A stretch of 64,000 nt of DNA, taken from positions 1 to 64,000 of the forward strand of contig QCNP01000002.1 of the NCBI GenBank assembly GCA_003210095.1, given 5' to 3'. The notes under the pieces were generated by a model. That model had not been told where the DNA came from. It made no database searches and saw nothing but the letters and a program-made list of their open reading frames with translations. Of this stretch, positions 1-8,798 are shown piece after piece; the stretch's first letter is position 1, and every line of letters starts with the position of its first letter. Source of the DNA: Pelagibacteraceae bacterium AG-426-E17 (GTDB lineage Bacteria; Pseudomonadota; Alphaproteobacteria; Pelagibacterales; Pelagibacteraceae). Both the position numbers and the translations under genes were made by a program.

Positions 1-510
1 AGGATTTTTGATAAAAAAATCTAAAAGTTTAAATTCAGTTGGGCCTAAAGTAATTTCTTTATCTTTTCTATAAACTCTTTTTGTAATCCGGTCTATTTTT
101 AAATCAGTAAATTCTACAATATCTGATGATGATTGAGGTTTAGATCTTCTCAATAAAGATTTAATTCGAGCATTCAATTCTTTTTGACTAAAAGGTTTAG
201 TCACATAATCATCTGCACCAGTATCAAATGCTTTTAATTTGTCCTCTTCCTCCCCTTTTGCAGTTAACATAATGATAGGAATATCATTAAACTTATTATT
301 TTTTTTTAAATTTTTACAAATTTCAACACCAGATAATTCAGGTAACATCCAATCCATTAATATTAAATCTGGGTGTTTTAATTTTATTTGTTTAAGAGCA
401 TCTTCTCCATTTTCTGAATGACTAACTTTATAACCTTCTTTTTCAAGATTATACTTTAACAAACTAACAATTGATGCTTCATCTTCAGCTATAAAAACAT
501 GAGCTGACAT
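1..510 (-). CDS. phoB: Phosphate regulon response regulator PhoB (partial, C-terminus beyond left edge)
   Basis: Reading leftward from the ATG at 508-510, 170 codons are open to the window edge. The N-terminal receiver domain is complete: an acidic pair at residues 9-10, the phospho-acceptor Asp near residue 53 (LILMDWMLPE) and the conserved Lys near 105 (VTKPF). The start of an OmpR/PhoB winged-helix output domain follows (ITLGPTEFKLLDFF). Family members are phosphorylated by PhoR and bind Pho boxes to activate phosphate-starvation genes. It follows phoU by 3 bases in the pst operon and phoR lies about 6 kb away, which favours PhoB over other OmpR-type regulators. Most of the DNA-binding domain is outside the window. 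Confidence 0.93.
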   Translation of the reverse strand, partial: MSAHVFIAEDEASIVSLLKYNLEKEGYKVSHSENGEDALKQIKLKHPDLILMDWMLPELSGVEICKNLKKNNKFNDIPIIMLTAKGEEEDKLKAFDTGADDYVTKPFSQKELNARIKSLLRRSKPQSSSDIVEFTDLKIDRITKRVYRKDKEITLGPTEFKLLDFFIKNP

Positions 511-513
511 AAA

Positions 514-1221
514 TCATTTTTCTCCAGTTACAATTGGCTCTGTGCCCTTAGGTCTTTCACCTTCTAAATATTCACCTTTAACTAAATAATAAATTTGTTC
601 TGCAACATTTGTAGTATGATCACCAATACGCTCAATGTTTTTGGTCACAAACAACAAGTGAGTTCCATCATCTAAATTTTTTTCATCTTCTTTAAGATAT
701 TTTATAACTTCTTGCATACAAAGATTTGTTAGATCATCTATTTGCTCGTCACTTTCCCAAACATTTACTGCCATTGACGCAGATCTTTCTAGATAAGCGT
801 CTAATGTTGATTTTAATTGTTTTTGAACACTAGTAGATACTCTATTTAATGCATCTACCAAATTCTTTGGAAGATTTTCATTAAGCAAAAGTGTTCTCTT
901 GGATATATTTTTTGCTAAATCACCTATTCTCTCTAAATCCGAAGACATTTTCAGAGCCGTTACAGTCTCTCTTAAATCAATTGCCATAGGTTGTCTCAAT
1001 GCAATTAAATTTACAACTTGCTGTTCAACTAAAGTCTCAAATTTATCTATTTTTTCATCGTCTCGAATTACAGTTTCTGCAATATCGCTATTTCTTGTTG
1101 TAATGGCTTGAATAGCTTTACCTAAAGAATCCTCACACGCACTTCCCATTTTAATTATATTCGCATTAAGATTTTTGAGTTCTTCTTCGTAAGATTTAAC
1201 TGTATGTGGCGCTTCACCCAT
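514..1221 (-). CDS. phoU: Phosphate transport system regulator PhoU
   Basis: The 235-residue protein consists of two repeated all-helical PhoU domains, each with the acidic/Arg metal-binding pattern (LRQPMAIDLR in the first half, NIERIGDHTTN in the second). PhoU links the Pst transporter to PhoR and keeps the Pho regulon off when phosphate is plentiful. The ATG at 1219-1221 overlaps the pstB stop by one base (TAATG), indicating translational coupling. phoB follows three bases after the stop. The length is normal for the family. Confidence 0.96.
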   Translation of the reverse strand: MGEAPHTVKSYEEELKNLNANIIKMGSACEDSLGKAIQAITTRNSDIAETVIRDDEKIDKFETLVEQQVVNLIALRQPMAIDLRETVTALKMSSDLERIGDLAKNISKRTLLLNENLPKNLVDALNRVSTSVQKQLKSTLDAYLERSASMAVNVWESDEQIDDLTNLCMQEVIKYLKEDEKNLDDGTHLLFVTKNIERIGDHTTNVAEQIYYLVKGEYLEGERPKGTEPIVTGEK

Positions 1222-1976
1222 TATCCAAACCTCCCGGTTATATAATCCTGTGTTTTTGTGTTATCAGGATTCTTAAATATCTTATCAGTTGATCCATGTT
1301 CAATCAAATGTCCTAGGTGAAAAAAACCTGTATTTTGAGAGACACGTGCAGCTTGAGCCATAGAATGAGTTACAATTATTATTGTATGCTCCTTTTTTAA
1401 CTCATCAATCAATTCTTCAATTTGTGCTGTTGCTATTGGATCTAATGCTGAACAAGGCTCATCCATTAATATAACTTCTGGTCTTACGGAAATTGCTCTA
1501 GCAATACAAAGTCTTTGTTGTTGTCCTCCAGATAAACCAGTTCCAGGTTCATGTAACCTATCTTTTACCTCTTCCCATAGTGCAGCCTTTTTTAAGCTAG
1601 TTTCAACAATTTCATCCATTTCTTGCTTTGATTGAGCCATACCGTGAATTGTTGGGCCGTATGATATATTTTCATATACAGTTTTTGGGAAAGGATTAGG
1701 TTTTTGAAAAACCATACCAATTTTTTCTCTAAGTCTTACTACATCGCAACTTTTATCATTTATATTAAAGTCATTAATTAAAATTTCTCCTTTAACACTA
1801 CAGATATCAATTACATCATTCATTCTATTAAGACATCTAAGAAAAGTTGATTTACCACAACCAGATGGACCAATTAATGCAGTTACTTGGTTTTCTTCAA
1901 TATCTAAACCTATATTATAGAGGGCCTGTTTTTTTCCATAAAAAACATCTACATTTTTTGCTTTAATCTTTATCAT
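1221..1976 (-). CDS. pstB: Phosphate ABC transporter ATP-binding protein PstB
   Basis: This is the ATPase of the PstSCAB high-affinity phosphate importer. Visible motifs are Walker A (GPSGCGKST, about residues 36-44), the ABC signature (LSGGQQQR, about 148-155), Walker B (VILMDEP, about 168-174) and the H-loop (IIVTHSM). A longer frame could begin at a TTG at 1997. I chose the ATG at 1974-1976 because a GGAG lies 5 bases before it and the start then falls one base after the pstA stop instead of 20 bases inside pstA. The resulting length of 251 residues is typical. Confidence 0.97.
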   Translation of the reverse strand: MIKIKAKNVDVFYGKKQALYNIGLDIEENQVTALIGPSGCGKSTFLRCLNRMNDVIDICSVKGEILINDFNINDKSCDVVRLREKIGMVFQKPNPFPKTVYENISYGPTIHGMAQSKQEMDEIVETSLKKAALWEEVKDRLHEPGTGLSGGQQQRLCIARAISVRPEVILMDEPCSALDPIATAQIEELIDELKKEHTIIIVTHSMAQAARVSQNTGFFHLGHLIEHGSTDKIFKNPDNTKTQDYITGRFG

Positions 1977-1977
1977 T

Positions 1978-3246
1978 TTAACTCCATTTTTTTTCAAACT
2001 TATGTCTAATTATTTGGGCAAATAAATTCATTATTATTAAAAAACCAAGTAAAACCATTATACATGCTGAGACTTTTTCAACAAATCCTCTCTCAGCACT
2101 TTCAGCCCAAATATAGATTTGAACTGGTAAACTTGCTGCAGGATCCATTGGTGACCCAGGTATCGTGTTAACAAAAGCAACCATTCCAATTAAAATTAGG
2201 GGTGCAGTTTCTCCTAAAGCTTGAGCTAAACCAATTATTGTACCTGATAAAGTCCCAGGCATTGAAAGAGGAACGGTATGATGCATTGTGGTTTGCATTC
2301 GACTTGCGCCCATAGCAAGTGCTGCCTCTCTTATACTTGGAGGAACCGCTTTTAAAGATGCCCTCGCAGCTATAATTATTGTTGGTAAAGTCATCAATGA
2401 TAAAGTGATACCTCCAACTAAAGGGGTAGACCTAGGAAGGTGAAATATAGCCAATAAAACACCTAATCCGAGTAACCCAAAGACAATAGACGGTACTGCA
2501 GCCAAGTTATTTATATTTACTTCAATAAAATCAGTAAATCTATTTTTAGGTGCAAACTCTTCAAGATAAATTGCTGCAAGCACCGCCACAGGAAAAGCTA
2601 TCATTAAGCATACAAGTATAGAAAAAATTGAGCCCATAAATGAACTAGCTATACCAGCAAGTTCTGGTTCTCTAGAGTCAGCATATGTAAAAAAACTGAT
2701 ATTAAATTTACTTTCAACTTTGCCTTTTGCAACAAGTTGATCGAAAATTTTTAATTGATAATCGCTTACCCTTCTTTGATCTTCCGGTAAATCTCTTGGA
2801 TAATTTCCTTTAAAGACTTGATCTAAATCATCTGAAGCGGTTAGATAAACTTCTTTTGTTTTTCCTATTAAACCAGGGTTATTTAGAAGTTCATTTTTAA
2901 TTTCTTTTTCAAAAAAATAAGACACCATTCTCTTCAATTCATTTTCTTGATCTTCATTGGCATTTGGATCTAGGTCAGCCATTGATTTTAATGCTATATC
3001 GTAATAATCAGCATCCTGTAAATCCTCATTAGAAGGATTTTGTTCTAACATCATTAATTCAGCATCAAAAGTTACTGGAACAATGAGCCACGTTTTTTGA
3101 AAAGCAGAATAGCCAGTTGAAAAAATTTTAAAAATAAAGATTGTTAAAAATAAAAGTGCCATAAAAATTGCACTCAGACCGTATAAGCGAAATCTCTGTT
3201 CAGCTTTGTATCTTTTATTTAATAATTGTTCTTTACTTTTATTCAT
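1978..3246 (-). CDS. pstA: Phosphate ABC transporter permease PstA
   Basis: This is a 422-residue inner-membrane permease. One transmembrane segment near residues 22-45 precedes a periplasmic insert of roughly 140 residues. The five-helix BPD_transp_1 core follows, with the EAA-type coupling loop ([23 protein letters not shown] cut here to its landmark EAALAMGAS). It is longer than the roughly 300-residue enterobacterial PstA; the large N-terminal insert is a form known from alphaproteobacteria. The ATG at 3244-3246 overlaps the end of pstC by 8 bases. It partners with PstC to form the phosphate channel. Confidence 0.95.
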   Translation of the reverse strand: MNKSKEQLLNKRYKAEQRFRLYGLSAIFMALLFLTIFIFKIFSTGYSAFQKTWLIVPVTFDAELMMLEQNPSNEDLQDADYYDIALKSMADLDPNANEDQENELKRMVSYFFEKEIKNELLNNPGLIGKTKEVYLTASDDLDQVFKGNYPRDLPEDQRRVSDYQLKIFDQLVAKGKVESKFNISFFTYADSREPELAGIASSFMGSIFSILVCLMIAFPVAVLAAIYLEEFAPKNRFTDFIEVNINNLAAVPSIVFGLLGLGVLLAIFHLPRSTPLVGGITLSLMTLPTIIIAARASLKAVPPSIREAALAMGASRMQTTMHHTVPLSMPGTLSGTIIGLAQALGETAPLILIGMVAFVNTIPGSPMDPAASLPVQIYIWAESAERGFVEKVSACIMVLLGFLIIMNLFAQIIRHKFEKKWS

Positions 3247-4624
3247 ATTTCTCTCTATATTTTTTAACTACTCTTAAGGCCACGATATTTAAACAAAGCG
3301 TTACTAGAAATAATGACATACCTAAAGCAAAAGCGGCTTGCGTTTTTGGGTCGCCAAAAGCTTGGTCTCCAATTAAAATTACCACAATTTGCGCTGTAAT
3401 TGTTGAAGTAGATTCTAATGGATTTAAAGTTAAGTTAGCAGCTAAACCCGAAGCCATAACAACTATCATTGTTTCTCCAATAGCTCTTGAAACGCCAAGT
3501 AAAATAGATCCAACTATCCCGGGCAAAGCTGCGGGAAAAATAACTCTCTTAATTGTTTCTGATTTAGTCGCTCCCATAGCGTAACTTCCATCTCTTAAAC
3601 TTTGAGGCACACTTGTAATTACATCGTCACTTAAACTTGAAATAAATGGTATGATCATAATACCCATTACCCCTCCTGCTGCTAAAGCACTTTCAGCTGA
3701 AACTTCAAGACCCATTGAGGTTCCTAATTCTTTCAAAAATGGTCCAACTGTTAGGGCAGCAAAAAAACCATAAACAACTGTTGGTATACCAGCTAAAATT
3801 TCAATTAAAGGTTTTGCATATTGTCTAACTTTGCTAGATGCATATTCAGCTAAATAAATTCCACTCATTAATCCAATTGGGATAGCAACGCACATAGCAA
3901 TAAATGCAATAAAAAAAGTACCTGCAAAAATAGGGACCGCTCCAAAAGTATCTGAATACATTGATGGATCTAAAGCCTCAGAAGAATCTCTTACAAAAGC
4001 TTTTGCTGGATACCAATGAGTTCCAAAGACAAAATCAAATAATGGAATTACTTTAAAAAAATCTATAGTTTGAAATATAAGTGAGAAAACTATTCCAACA
4101 GTAGTTAATATTGCAGCTAAAGAGGCTGTAAATAAAACTGCATTCAAAAATTTTTCAACTGGTTCTCTTGTTCTAGAATTAGATGAAATTCTTTTATACG
4201 CATAAGCAACTGAAGCAATGATTATAGATAATACTATAACAGCTTTTGAACTTTGAGCTATTGATCGAAGACTTAAATATTTTTCTGCTGAAGCCTCAAT
4301 AAAAGGTGTAATTTCTCCGGTAAATTGTCCTCGCGACAATGATTTTGTTTTTTCGTAAATTAAATTTAATTCATCATCAAGATAACCTTGATTTGAATAA
4401 TCGCTTAAGACTAATAACTTTACAATTGTAGGCTCAAAAATTGCCCATAAAGAAAAAATTATAAAGGCTGGTATTGCGCACCAAATTGCAAGATAATAAC
4501 CATAAAATTGTGGTAATGCAGTTAATCTTTTATTTGAAGATTGAATTGTATATGCTTTTTTGCGTCCAAAATAATAGCTTGTGAAACCTAGAAGAACAAT
4601 AAATGTAAACAATATTAAGTTCAA
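3239..4624 (-). CDS. pstC: Phosphate ABC transporter permease PstC (TTG start)
   Basis: The 461-residue permease has N-terminal membrane segments, a long periplasmic insert, and a C-terminal BPD_transp_1 domain with the coupling loop RDGSYAMGATKSETIKRV. The first codon is TTG (complement of 4622-4624). It is preferred because a strong AAAGGAG ribosome site lies about 6 bases upstream and the next in-frame Met codons fall inside conserved membrane sequence. It is separated from pstS by a gap of about 90 bases containing a terminator hairpin. PstC and PstA form the transmembrane path for phosphate. Confidence 0.95.
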   Translation of the reverse strand: MNLILFTFIVLLGFTSYYFGRKKAYTIQSSNKRLTALPQFYGYYLAIWCAIPAFIIFSLWAIFEPTIVKLLVLSDYSNQGYLDDELNLIYEKTKSLSRGQFTGEITPFIEASAEKYLSLRSIAQSSKAVIVLSIIIASVAYAYKRISSNSRTREPVEKFLNAVLFTASLAAILTTVGIVFSLIFQTIDFFKVIPLFDFVFGTHWYPAKAFVRDSSEALDPSMYSDTFGAVPIFAGTFFIAFIAMCVAIPIGLMSGIYLAEYASSKVRQYAKPLIEILAGIPTVVYGFFAALTVGPFLKELGTSMGLEVSAESALAAGGVMGIMIIPFISSLSDDVITSVPQSLRDGSYAMGATKSETIKRVIFPAALPGIVGSILLGVSRAIGETMIVVMASGLAANLTLNPLESTSTITAQIVVILIGDQAFGDPKTQAAFALGMSLFLVTLCLNIVALRVVKKYREKYE

Positions 4625-4660
4625 AAGAATCTCCTTTATTGGGACTCTACTATTATTTGA

Positions 4661-4691
4661 AAAAAAAGGGGTCTAAAAAGACCCCCTTTTT
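4661..4691 (-). terminator. Intra-operon terminator/attenuator between pstS and pstC
   Basis: The inverted repeat has arms GGGGTC (4668-4673) and GACCCC (4680-4685) around a six-base loop. It is flanked by A and T tracts, so the minus-strand transcript leaving pstS ends in a GC stem followed by at least seven U. It stands about 25 bases after the pstS stop. It probably lets pstS mRNA accumulate above pstCAB-phoUB by partial termination. Confidence 0.85.
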
Positions 4692-4715
4692 AATCATTTG
4701 TTAACTGAGAAACAA

Positions 4716-5747
4716 TTAATTACCCATAGCAACTAGCTTCGTAGCATTAGTTCTAGTTGTTTTATACAACTTAGAGTCTAATGGCACCAAACCAATGTCT
4801 GCTAGATAACCACCTTTTCCTATAGCTTTCTTAGTTGTGAATTCTTTCACAAACTCATGTAGGCCTGGAATTACTCCAACGTGAGCTTTTTTCACGTAAA
4901 AGAATAAAGGTCTGGCAACAGCATAACTGTAGTCTTGAATAGACTTCAATGATGGTTGTCCACCATCAATACTTGCTGCTTGTAATTTATCTTTTGCAGC
5001 TAGGAAATAACTGAAGCCAAAGAAACCAAACATTTCTTTATCTTGAGTTAACTTTTGGATGATTAAACTATCGTTTTCTCCAACTTCAATAGCAGCACCA
5101 TCTTCTCTGTAAAGTTTTTGAGGTTTTTTGTATTTTTTATTTCCAGCTTCAAAACCTGCTTTATAAAGAGCTTTAGCTTCTTTAGTCATACCTTTTTTCA
5201 TTACTAAAGAATTCCAAGCATCTCTAGTTCCTGATGTTCCTGGTGGGATCATCACTGAAATTTTTTGTTTTGGTAAGCTAGGGTCAATTTGATCCCAAGT
5301 TTTATAAATATTTGGAACTAATTTACCATCAACAACTGTATGAGCGGCTAGCGCTAAGTATAATTGTTCTTTTGTAAAGTTTACTGGTTTTGCATCTTTA
5401 CTGTAAGCTAATGTAATACCGTCGTTTCCAATTACGATTTCAACGATATCATTAACACCATTTTTCTTACATAGTGCTTTTTCTTTATCTTTCATAGCTC
5501 TTGATGCATTTGTAATATCTGGATGTTGTTCACCTACACCAGCGCAAAATAGTTTAGCTCCACCACCAGTACCAGTAGACTCGATAACAGGAGTTTTAAA
5601 TCCTGAACCACCAAATCTTTCAGCAACAACAGTCGCATAAGGGAATACCGTAGAAGAACCAACTATCTTAATTTGATCTCTTGCTTGAGCAACAGTTGCT
5701 ATTGATAAAGCAACTAATGAAGCAATTATTATAGTTAGTTTTTTCAT
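4716..5747 (-). CDS. pstS: Periplasmic phosphate-binding protein PstS
   Basis: The solute-binding subunit of the phosphate importer. A signal peptide occupies about residues 1-22 (MKKLTIIIASLVALSIATV, then AQA before RDQ). The mature protein opens with the phosphate-binding IVGSSTVFPY motif and later has ESTGTGGGAK and PPGTSGTRDAWNS, the Ser/Thr/Arg loops that coordinate phosphate. An upstream ATG at 5765 exists. I use 5747 because an AGGA lies 9 bases before it and the signal peptide then starts with MKK. It is the first gene of the operon, behind a probable Pho box and before a terminator that should raise its relative yield. Confidence 0.96.
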   Translation of the reverse strand: MKKLTIIIASLVALSIATVAQARDQIKIVGSSTVFPYATVVAERFGGSGFKTPVIESTGTGGGAKLFCAGVGEQHPDITNASRAMKDKEKALCKKNGVNDIVEIVIGNDGITLAYSKDAKPVNFTKEQLYLALAAHTVVDGKLVPNIYKTWDQIDPSLPKQKISVMIPPGTSGTRDAWNSLVMKKGMTKEAKALYKAGFEAGNKKYKKPQKLYREDGAAIEVGENDSLIIQKLTQDKEMFGFFGFSYFLAAKDKLQAASIDGGQPSLKSIQDYSYAVARPLFFYVKKAHVGVIPGLHEFVKEFTTKKAIGKGGYLADIGLVPLDSKLYKTTRTNATKLVAMGN

Positions 5748-5816
5748 TATCTTTAATCCTTTCATTATTTATTAATTAAAAGATGACAGACTCGTATAAA
5801 TTTATTGAATCTTTAA

Positions 5817-5845
5817 TATTACAGAATTGTTACACTTTTGTTAAA
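5817..5845 (-). promoter_or_regulatory. Candidate Pho box upstream of pstS (three 11-bp direct repeats)
   Basis: Read on the minus strand there are three seven-base units, TTTAACA, TGTAACA and TGTAATA, each separated by 4 bases (11-bp period). They occupy 5839-5845, 5828-5834 and 5817-5823. Established Pho boxes are 7-bp CTGTCAT-like units with 4-bp AT-rich spacers, so the architecture matches while the core is drifted (TGTAA for TGTCA). It lies about 70 bases upstream of the chosen pstS start. PhoB binding is inferred. Confidence 0.6.
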
Positions 5846-5879
5846 AATGTAACTTTATAGTTGAAACTTAAGAAAACTT

Positions 5880-6515
5880 TTAGTTGTATTTTTTTGATAT
5901 AATTATCTTTTCAACATCAGTTTCTAGGCCTCCACTACATGACACGGGGTTTACCTTTTCACTAAGAGCTAGTTCATTGCTTGGACGTAAAGTTACTTCA
6001 AGTTTTACCAAGTTTACTAATTCTTCTCTAATATCTTCATCATATCTCCAGCTAGGCCATGAACTTGGTGTTGAAAATATAGAGGTTAAATAACTTGTAG
6101 CCATAGTATATCTGTAATTACTCAAGTTTTCATTCCTTAATAAAAAATCTCTTACAGAACTAAAAATATTTCTACATCTAAAAGAATCCGAAAAGTAATT
6201 TTCCTCCTTAAGATTTTTACTCATAGGAACAGAAACAATTAAATCAATTGAGTTTTTAGAATATGAGGTAACTACGTCAGTATAAAATTCAGATTCAGCA
6301 ATCTCTAAATGATCTTTTATAGAAGGATATGAAGTTTTTAAATCTGCTTCTAGTCTAAAAATCCCAATATCAAAAACTGTAAGTTGCTGATTTCTTAATA
6401 ATGTTGTTATATCTTTGGAAAAAACACTTGTTGTTAAAGAGCTTAACAAAAAAGCAAAAATTAAAATATTTTTAAGTATTCTAATCATGCTTAAAAATAA
6501 TAAAAAGACTAACAT
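5880..6515 (-). CDS. Unknown exported protein in the phosphate island
   Basis: I do not recognise this protein. It has up to 211 residues. A second ATG at 6488 gives a cleaner signal peptide (MIRILKNILIFAFLLSSLT, cleavage near VFS-KD), so 202 residues is as likely. The mature part is about 180 residues with two cysteines (SFRCRN and VSCSGG), which could form a disulfide in the periplasm. No catalytic motif is evident. It sits between pstS and phoR on the same strand, which suggests a role in phosphate stress, but the sequence itself does not show one. No good ribosome site precedes either start. Confidence 0.7.
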   Translation of the reverse strand: MLVFLLFLSMIRILKNILIFAFLLSSLTTSVFSKDITTLLRNQQLTVFDIGIFRLEADLKTSYPSIKDHLEIAESEFYTDVVTSYSKNSIDLIVSVPMSKNLKEENYFSDSFRCRNIFSSVRDFLLRNENLSNYRYTMATSYLTSIFSTPSSWPSWRYDEDIREELVNLVKLEVTLRPSNELALSEKVNPVSCSGGLETDVEKIIISKKYN

Positions 6516-6578
6516 TAATCAAGTAAAGAAATGTTATAAAAACGTTCTAAAATTATTATAAAACAATACTTTTTAAAT

Positions 6579-7724
6579 CTAATTTTTTGTTGGTAAATAA
6601 ATTTGAACTTCAGTTCCTTTATTTTCCTCACTTAGAATCTCATAATGTCCACGATGTTGAGTAACAATATGTTTAACAATAGCTAATCCTAAACCAGTTC
6701 CACCAACCCTATTACTTTGTTCAAGATCTACCCTAAAAAATCTTTCTGTAATTCTAGAAATATATCTTTGAGGAATACCAACACCTTCATCTTTAATACT
6801 GATCATAAAATTTTTTTCTAACAATTTACCAACACTAATTTTGCTTGATATAAAAATAGACTTGTTTTCATTTGAATACTTAATTGCATTATCTAAAAGA
6901 TTAGAAAAAACAGTTTGTAATTTTTTTTCATCTCCAATAACAATCGTTGGATTAGCGAGAGATAAATTAATATTTAATTTCTTTCTTTTTAAAATAATCT
7001 CAAAATTACTGATGATTGTTTTGAAAAGATTATTTATATCTACTAAAGAGTTTGGCCTTATGTGTTCTTCTAATTCAATTCTTGTGAGTATTAAAAGATC
7101 ATTAATTAAATTTTCCATTCTATTTGATTGATCAGTCATTATTTTCATAAATTTTTTTTTAGCCTTTTCATCATCAGACGCTGGGCCCTCAATTGTTTCT
7201 AATGATCCTTTGATTGCCATTAAAGGTGTTCTTAATTCATGGCTTACATTAGCGACAAAATCAGTTTTAAATTTTTGTGCTTTTGTAATTTCAGTAAAAT
7301 CTTTTAAAAATAACACAACAGAATCTGGTTCAGTAAATAAATGAGTTGGACCAGGAATAATATAAATTTTATAAAATTGATATGATGGGAGGTCTATTTC
7401 AATGTCAATATTTTTTGTTTTATTTTCAACAATAGCTTTTTCAATATTTTCTATTAATTCTGGTTTTCGAATTACAGAGGATATGTTTTTATCAATTAAA
7501 TTACTTCCAAATCTTTTTAATGCACTTGGATTAGCATATTTAATTATATTAAATTTATTTAATGCGAAAAACTGATCTTCAAGCTCGTCTATAATTACTC
7601 TTTTTGTTTTTTCCTCTCTTTTATTAACTATTATGGCAGTATTTATTGGTTTGTTTTTTTTTTGATTAAGTAAATATAGGAGATAAATTATAACAATTAC
7701 AAGTAGGATGACTAAATATTCCAT
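6579..7724 (-). CDS. phoR: Phosphate regulon sensor histidine kinase PhoR
   Basis: The 381-residue kinase has one N-terminal membrane helix (residues 1-20), a PAS-like segment (about 45-150), a HisKA dimerisation helix with the phospho-acceptor His (FVANVSHELRTPLMAIKG, about 155-172) and a HATPase domain (N box LLDNAIKYS, DEGVGI, GGTGLGLAI). Family members phosphorylate PhoB when Pst signals phosphate shortage. The gene is detached from phoB by the pst genes and an unknown gene but stays on the same strand. The single membrane helix and PAS region match the PhoR layout better than other kinases. Confidence 0.9.
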   Translation of the reverse strand: MEYLVILLVIVIIYLLYLLNQKKNKPINTAIIVNKREEKTKRVIIDELEDQFFALNKFNIIKYANPSALKRFGSNLIDKNISSVIRKPELIENIEKAIVENKTKNIDIEIDLPSYQFYKIYIIPGPTHLFTEPDSVVLFLKDFTEITKAQKFKTDFVANVSHELRTPLMAIKGSLETIEGPASDDEKAKKKFMKIMTDQSNRMENLINDLLILTRIELEEHIRPNSLVDINNLFKTIISNFEIILKRKKLNINLSLANPTIVIGDEKKLQTVFSNLLDNAIKYSNENKSIFISSKISVGKLLEKNFMISIKDEGVGIPQRYISRITERFFRVDLEQSNRVGGTGLGLAIVKHIVTQHRGHYEILSEENKGTEVQIYLPTKN

Positions 7725-7787
7725 AAATTAGATAGTTTAATTTTGCAATATTACACTTTTTAATGCAAACAAATTAAGAAAAATTAA

Positions 7788-8795
7788 CTAATGGTTAGGT
7801 GAAATATTGTTAAAAAATATTTTTGCTGTTTCTTCCCAAGTGAATTTTTTTGCAAATTCAAGACAATCATTTCTATCAACTTTTAAAGCTTTTTGGGCTG
7901 AAACTTTAAGATTATTGTCTAAACAATTTATTTTGGATCCTTCAAATATATCTTTAGGACCTGGAACAGGATACGCTGCAACAGGTGTTCCACAATTTAA
8001 AGCCTCGGTAACCACAATTCCAAATGTATCTGTTTTACTAGGGAATACAAAAACATCGGAGGATGCAAAATGTGATGCTAATTCACCGTTGGTTTTTTCT
8101 CCTAAAAAAATATCTTTAGGGAATTCTTTTTTTAATTTTTTTAAATCAGGTCCTTTTCCTATTATTATTTTTGTACCTTCTAAATCACATTCTAAAAAAG
8201 CTCTTATATTTTTCTCAACTGCAACTCTTCCAACATAAATCCAAATTGGTCTTTTGTGGGGTAAATCAATTTTTTTAGGGTTCTTAAATGCTCCGTGATT
8301 TCCACCTCTGGTCCAAGTAATCATTTTATTATCATCTATACCTATATTAATTAATTCTCTTCTCATAGACTCTGTTGTTACTAAAATTCTCTCAGCCTTA
8401 TTATGAAAATTTGCTAAAAATTTTTCAGCCCATTTTGCAGGTATAATTGGAAAATATAATTTAAGATATTTATCAAACCTTGTATGAAAACTTGTAGTAA
8501 ACTTTAGATTATTCTTTAAACAATATCTTCTTGCCATAGTTCCTATAGGACCTTCAGTAGCGATATGAATTGCATCAGGTTTTATTTTTTTTATCAAACT
8601 ACCAACTCTTGGCCAAACATTAATAGATAATCTAATTTCATTATATTTGGGCATCGGAAAAGTTAAAAATAAGTCTGGAGTGATATATTCTACTAAATGG
8701 CCCTGTTTTTTTAAAACTTGCCCTGTTTCATGAAGAGTTCTTACTACACCATTAACTTGAGGGAAATATGCATCTGTCGCAATTAAGATTTTCAT
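7788..8795 (-). CDS. Glycosyltransferase family 4, probable diacylglycerol glycosyltransferase (Agt-like)
   Basis: This is a 335-residue GT-B fold enzyme. The N-terminal acceptor half starts with TDAYFPQVNGVVRTL. The donor half has WIYVGRVAVEKN and the EX7E-type region VFPSKTDTFGIVVTEALNCGTPVAA with PVPGP, as in sugar-nucleotide-dependent lipid glycosyltransferases. Its start lies three bases from the end of the phosphoesterase gene upstream, so the two are almost certainly co-transcribed. In phosphate-starved SAR11 and other marine bacteria, a GT paired with PlcP builds glycosyl-diacylglycerols that replace phospholipids. That function is inferred here from the pairing and the nearby pho genes. 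A mannosyltransferase of another pathway is the main alternative. Confidence 0.75.
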   Translation of the reverse strand: MKILIATDAYFPQVNGVVRTLHETGQVLKKQGHLVEYITPDLFLTFPMPKYNEIRLSINVWPRVGSLIKKIKPDAIHIATEGPIGTMARRYCLKNNLKFTTSFHTRFDKYLKLYFPIIPAKWAEKFLANFHNKAERILVTTESMRRELINIGIDDNKMITWTRGGNHGAFKNPKKIDLPHKRPIWIYVGRVAVEKNIRAFLECDLEGTKIIIGKGPDLKKLKKEFPKDIFLGEKTNGELASHFASSDVFVFPSKTDTFGIVVTEALNCGTPVAAYPVPGPKDIFEGSKINCLDNNLKVSAQKALKVDRNDCLEFAKKFTWEETAKIFFNNISPNH

Positions 8796-8798
8796 TTT

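Noticed and set aside
1977-1997. Longer pstB from a TTG at 1997
   Set aside because: It overlaps pstA by 20 bases, while the ATG at 1976 has a GGAG at proper spacing.
3168-3584. Plus-strand open frames opposite pstA/pstC and many similar frames elsewhere
   Set aside because: They lie wholly antisense to well-identified genes and show no recognisable domain or ribosome site, so they are treated as shadows of low-GC coding DNA.
7749-7755. TATTACA upstream of phoR resembling a Pho box unit
   Set aside because: Only one unit is present, without a second copy at 11 bp, and it sits about 25 bases from the start codon. This is expected by chance in AT-rich DNA.
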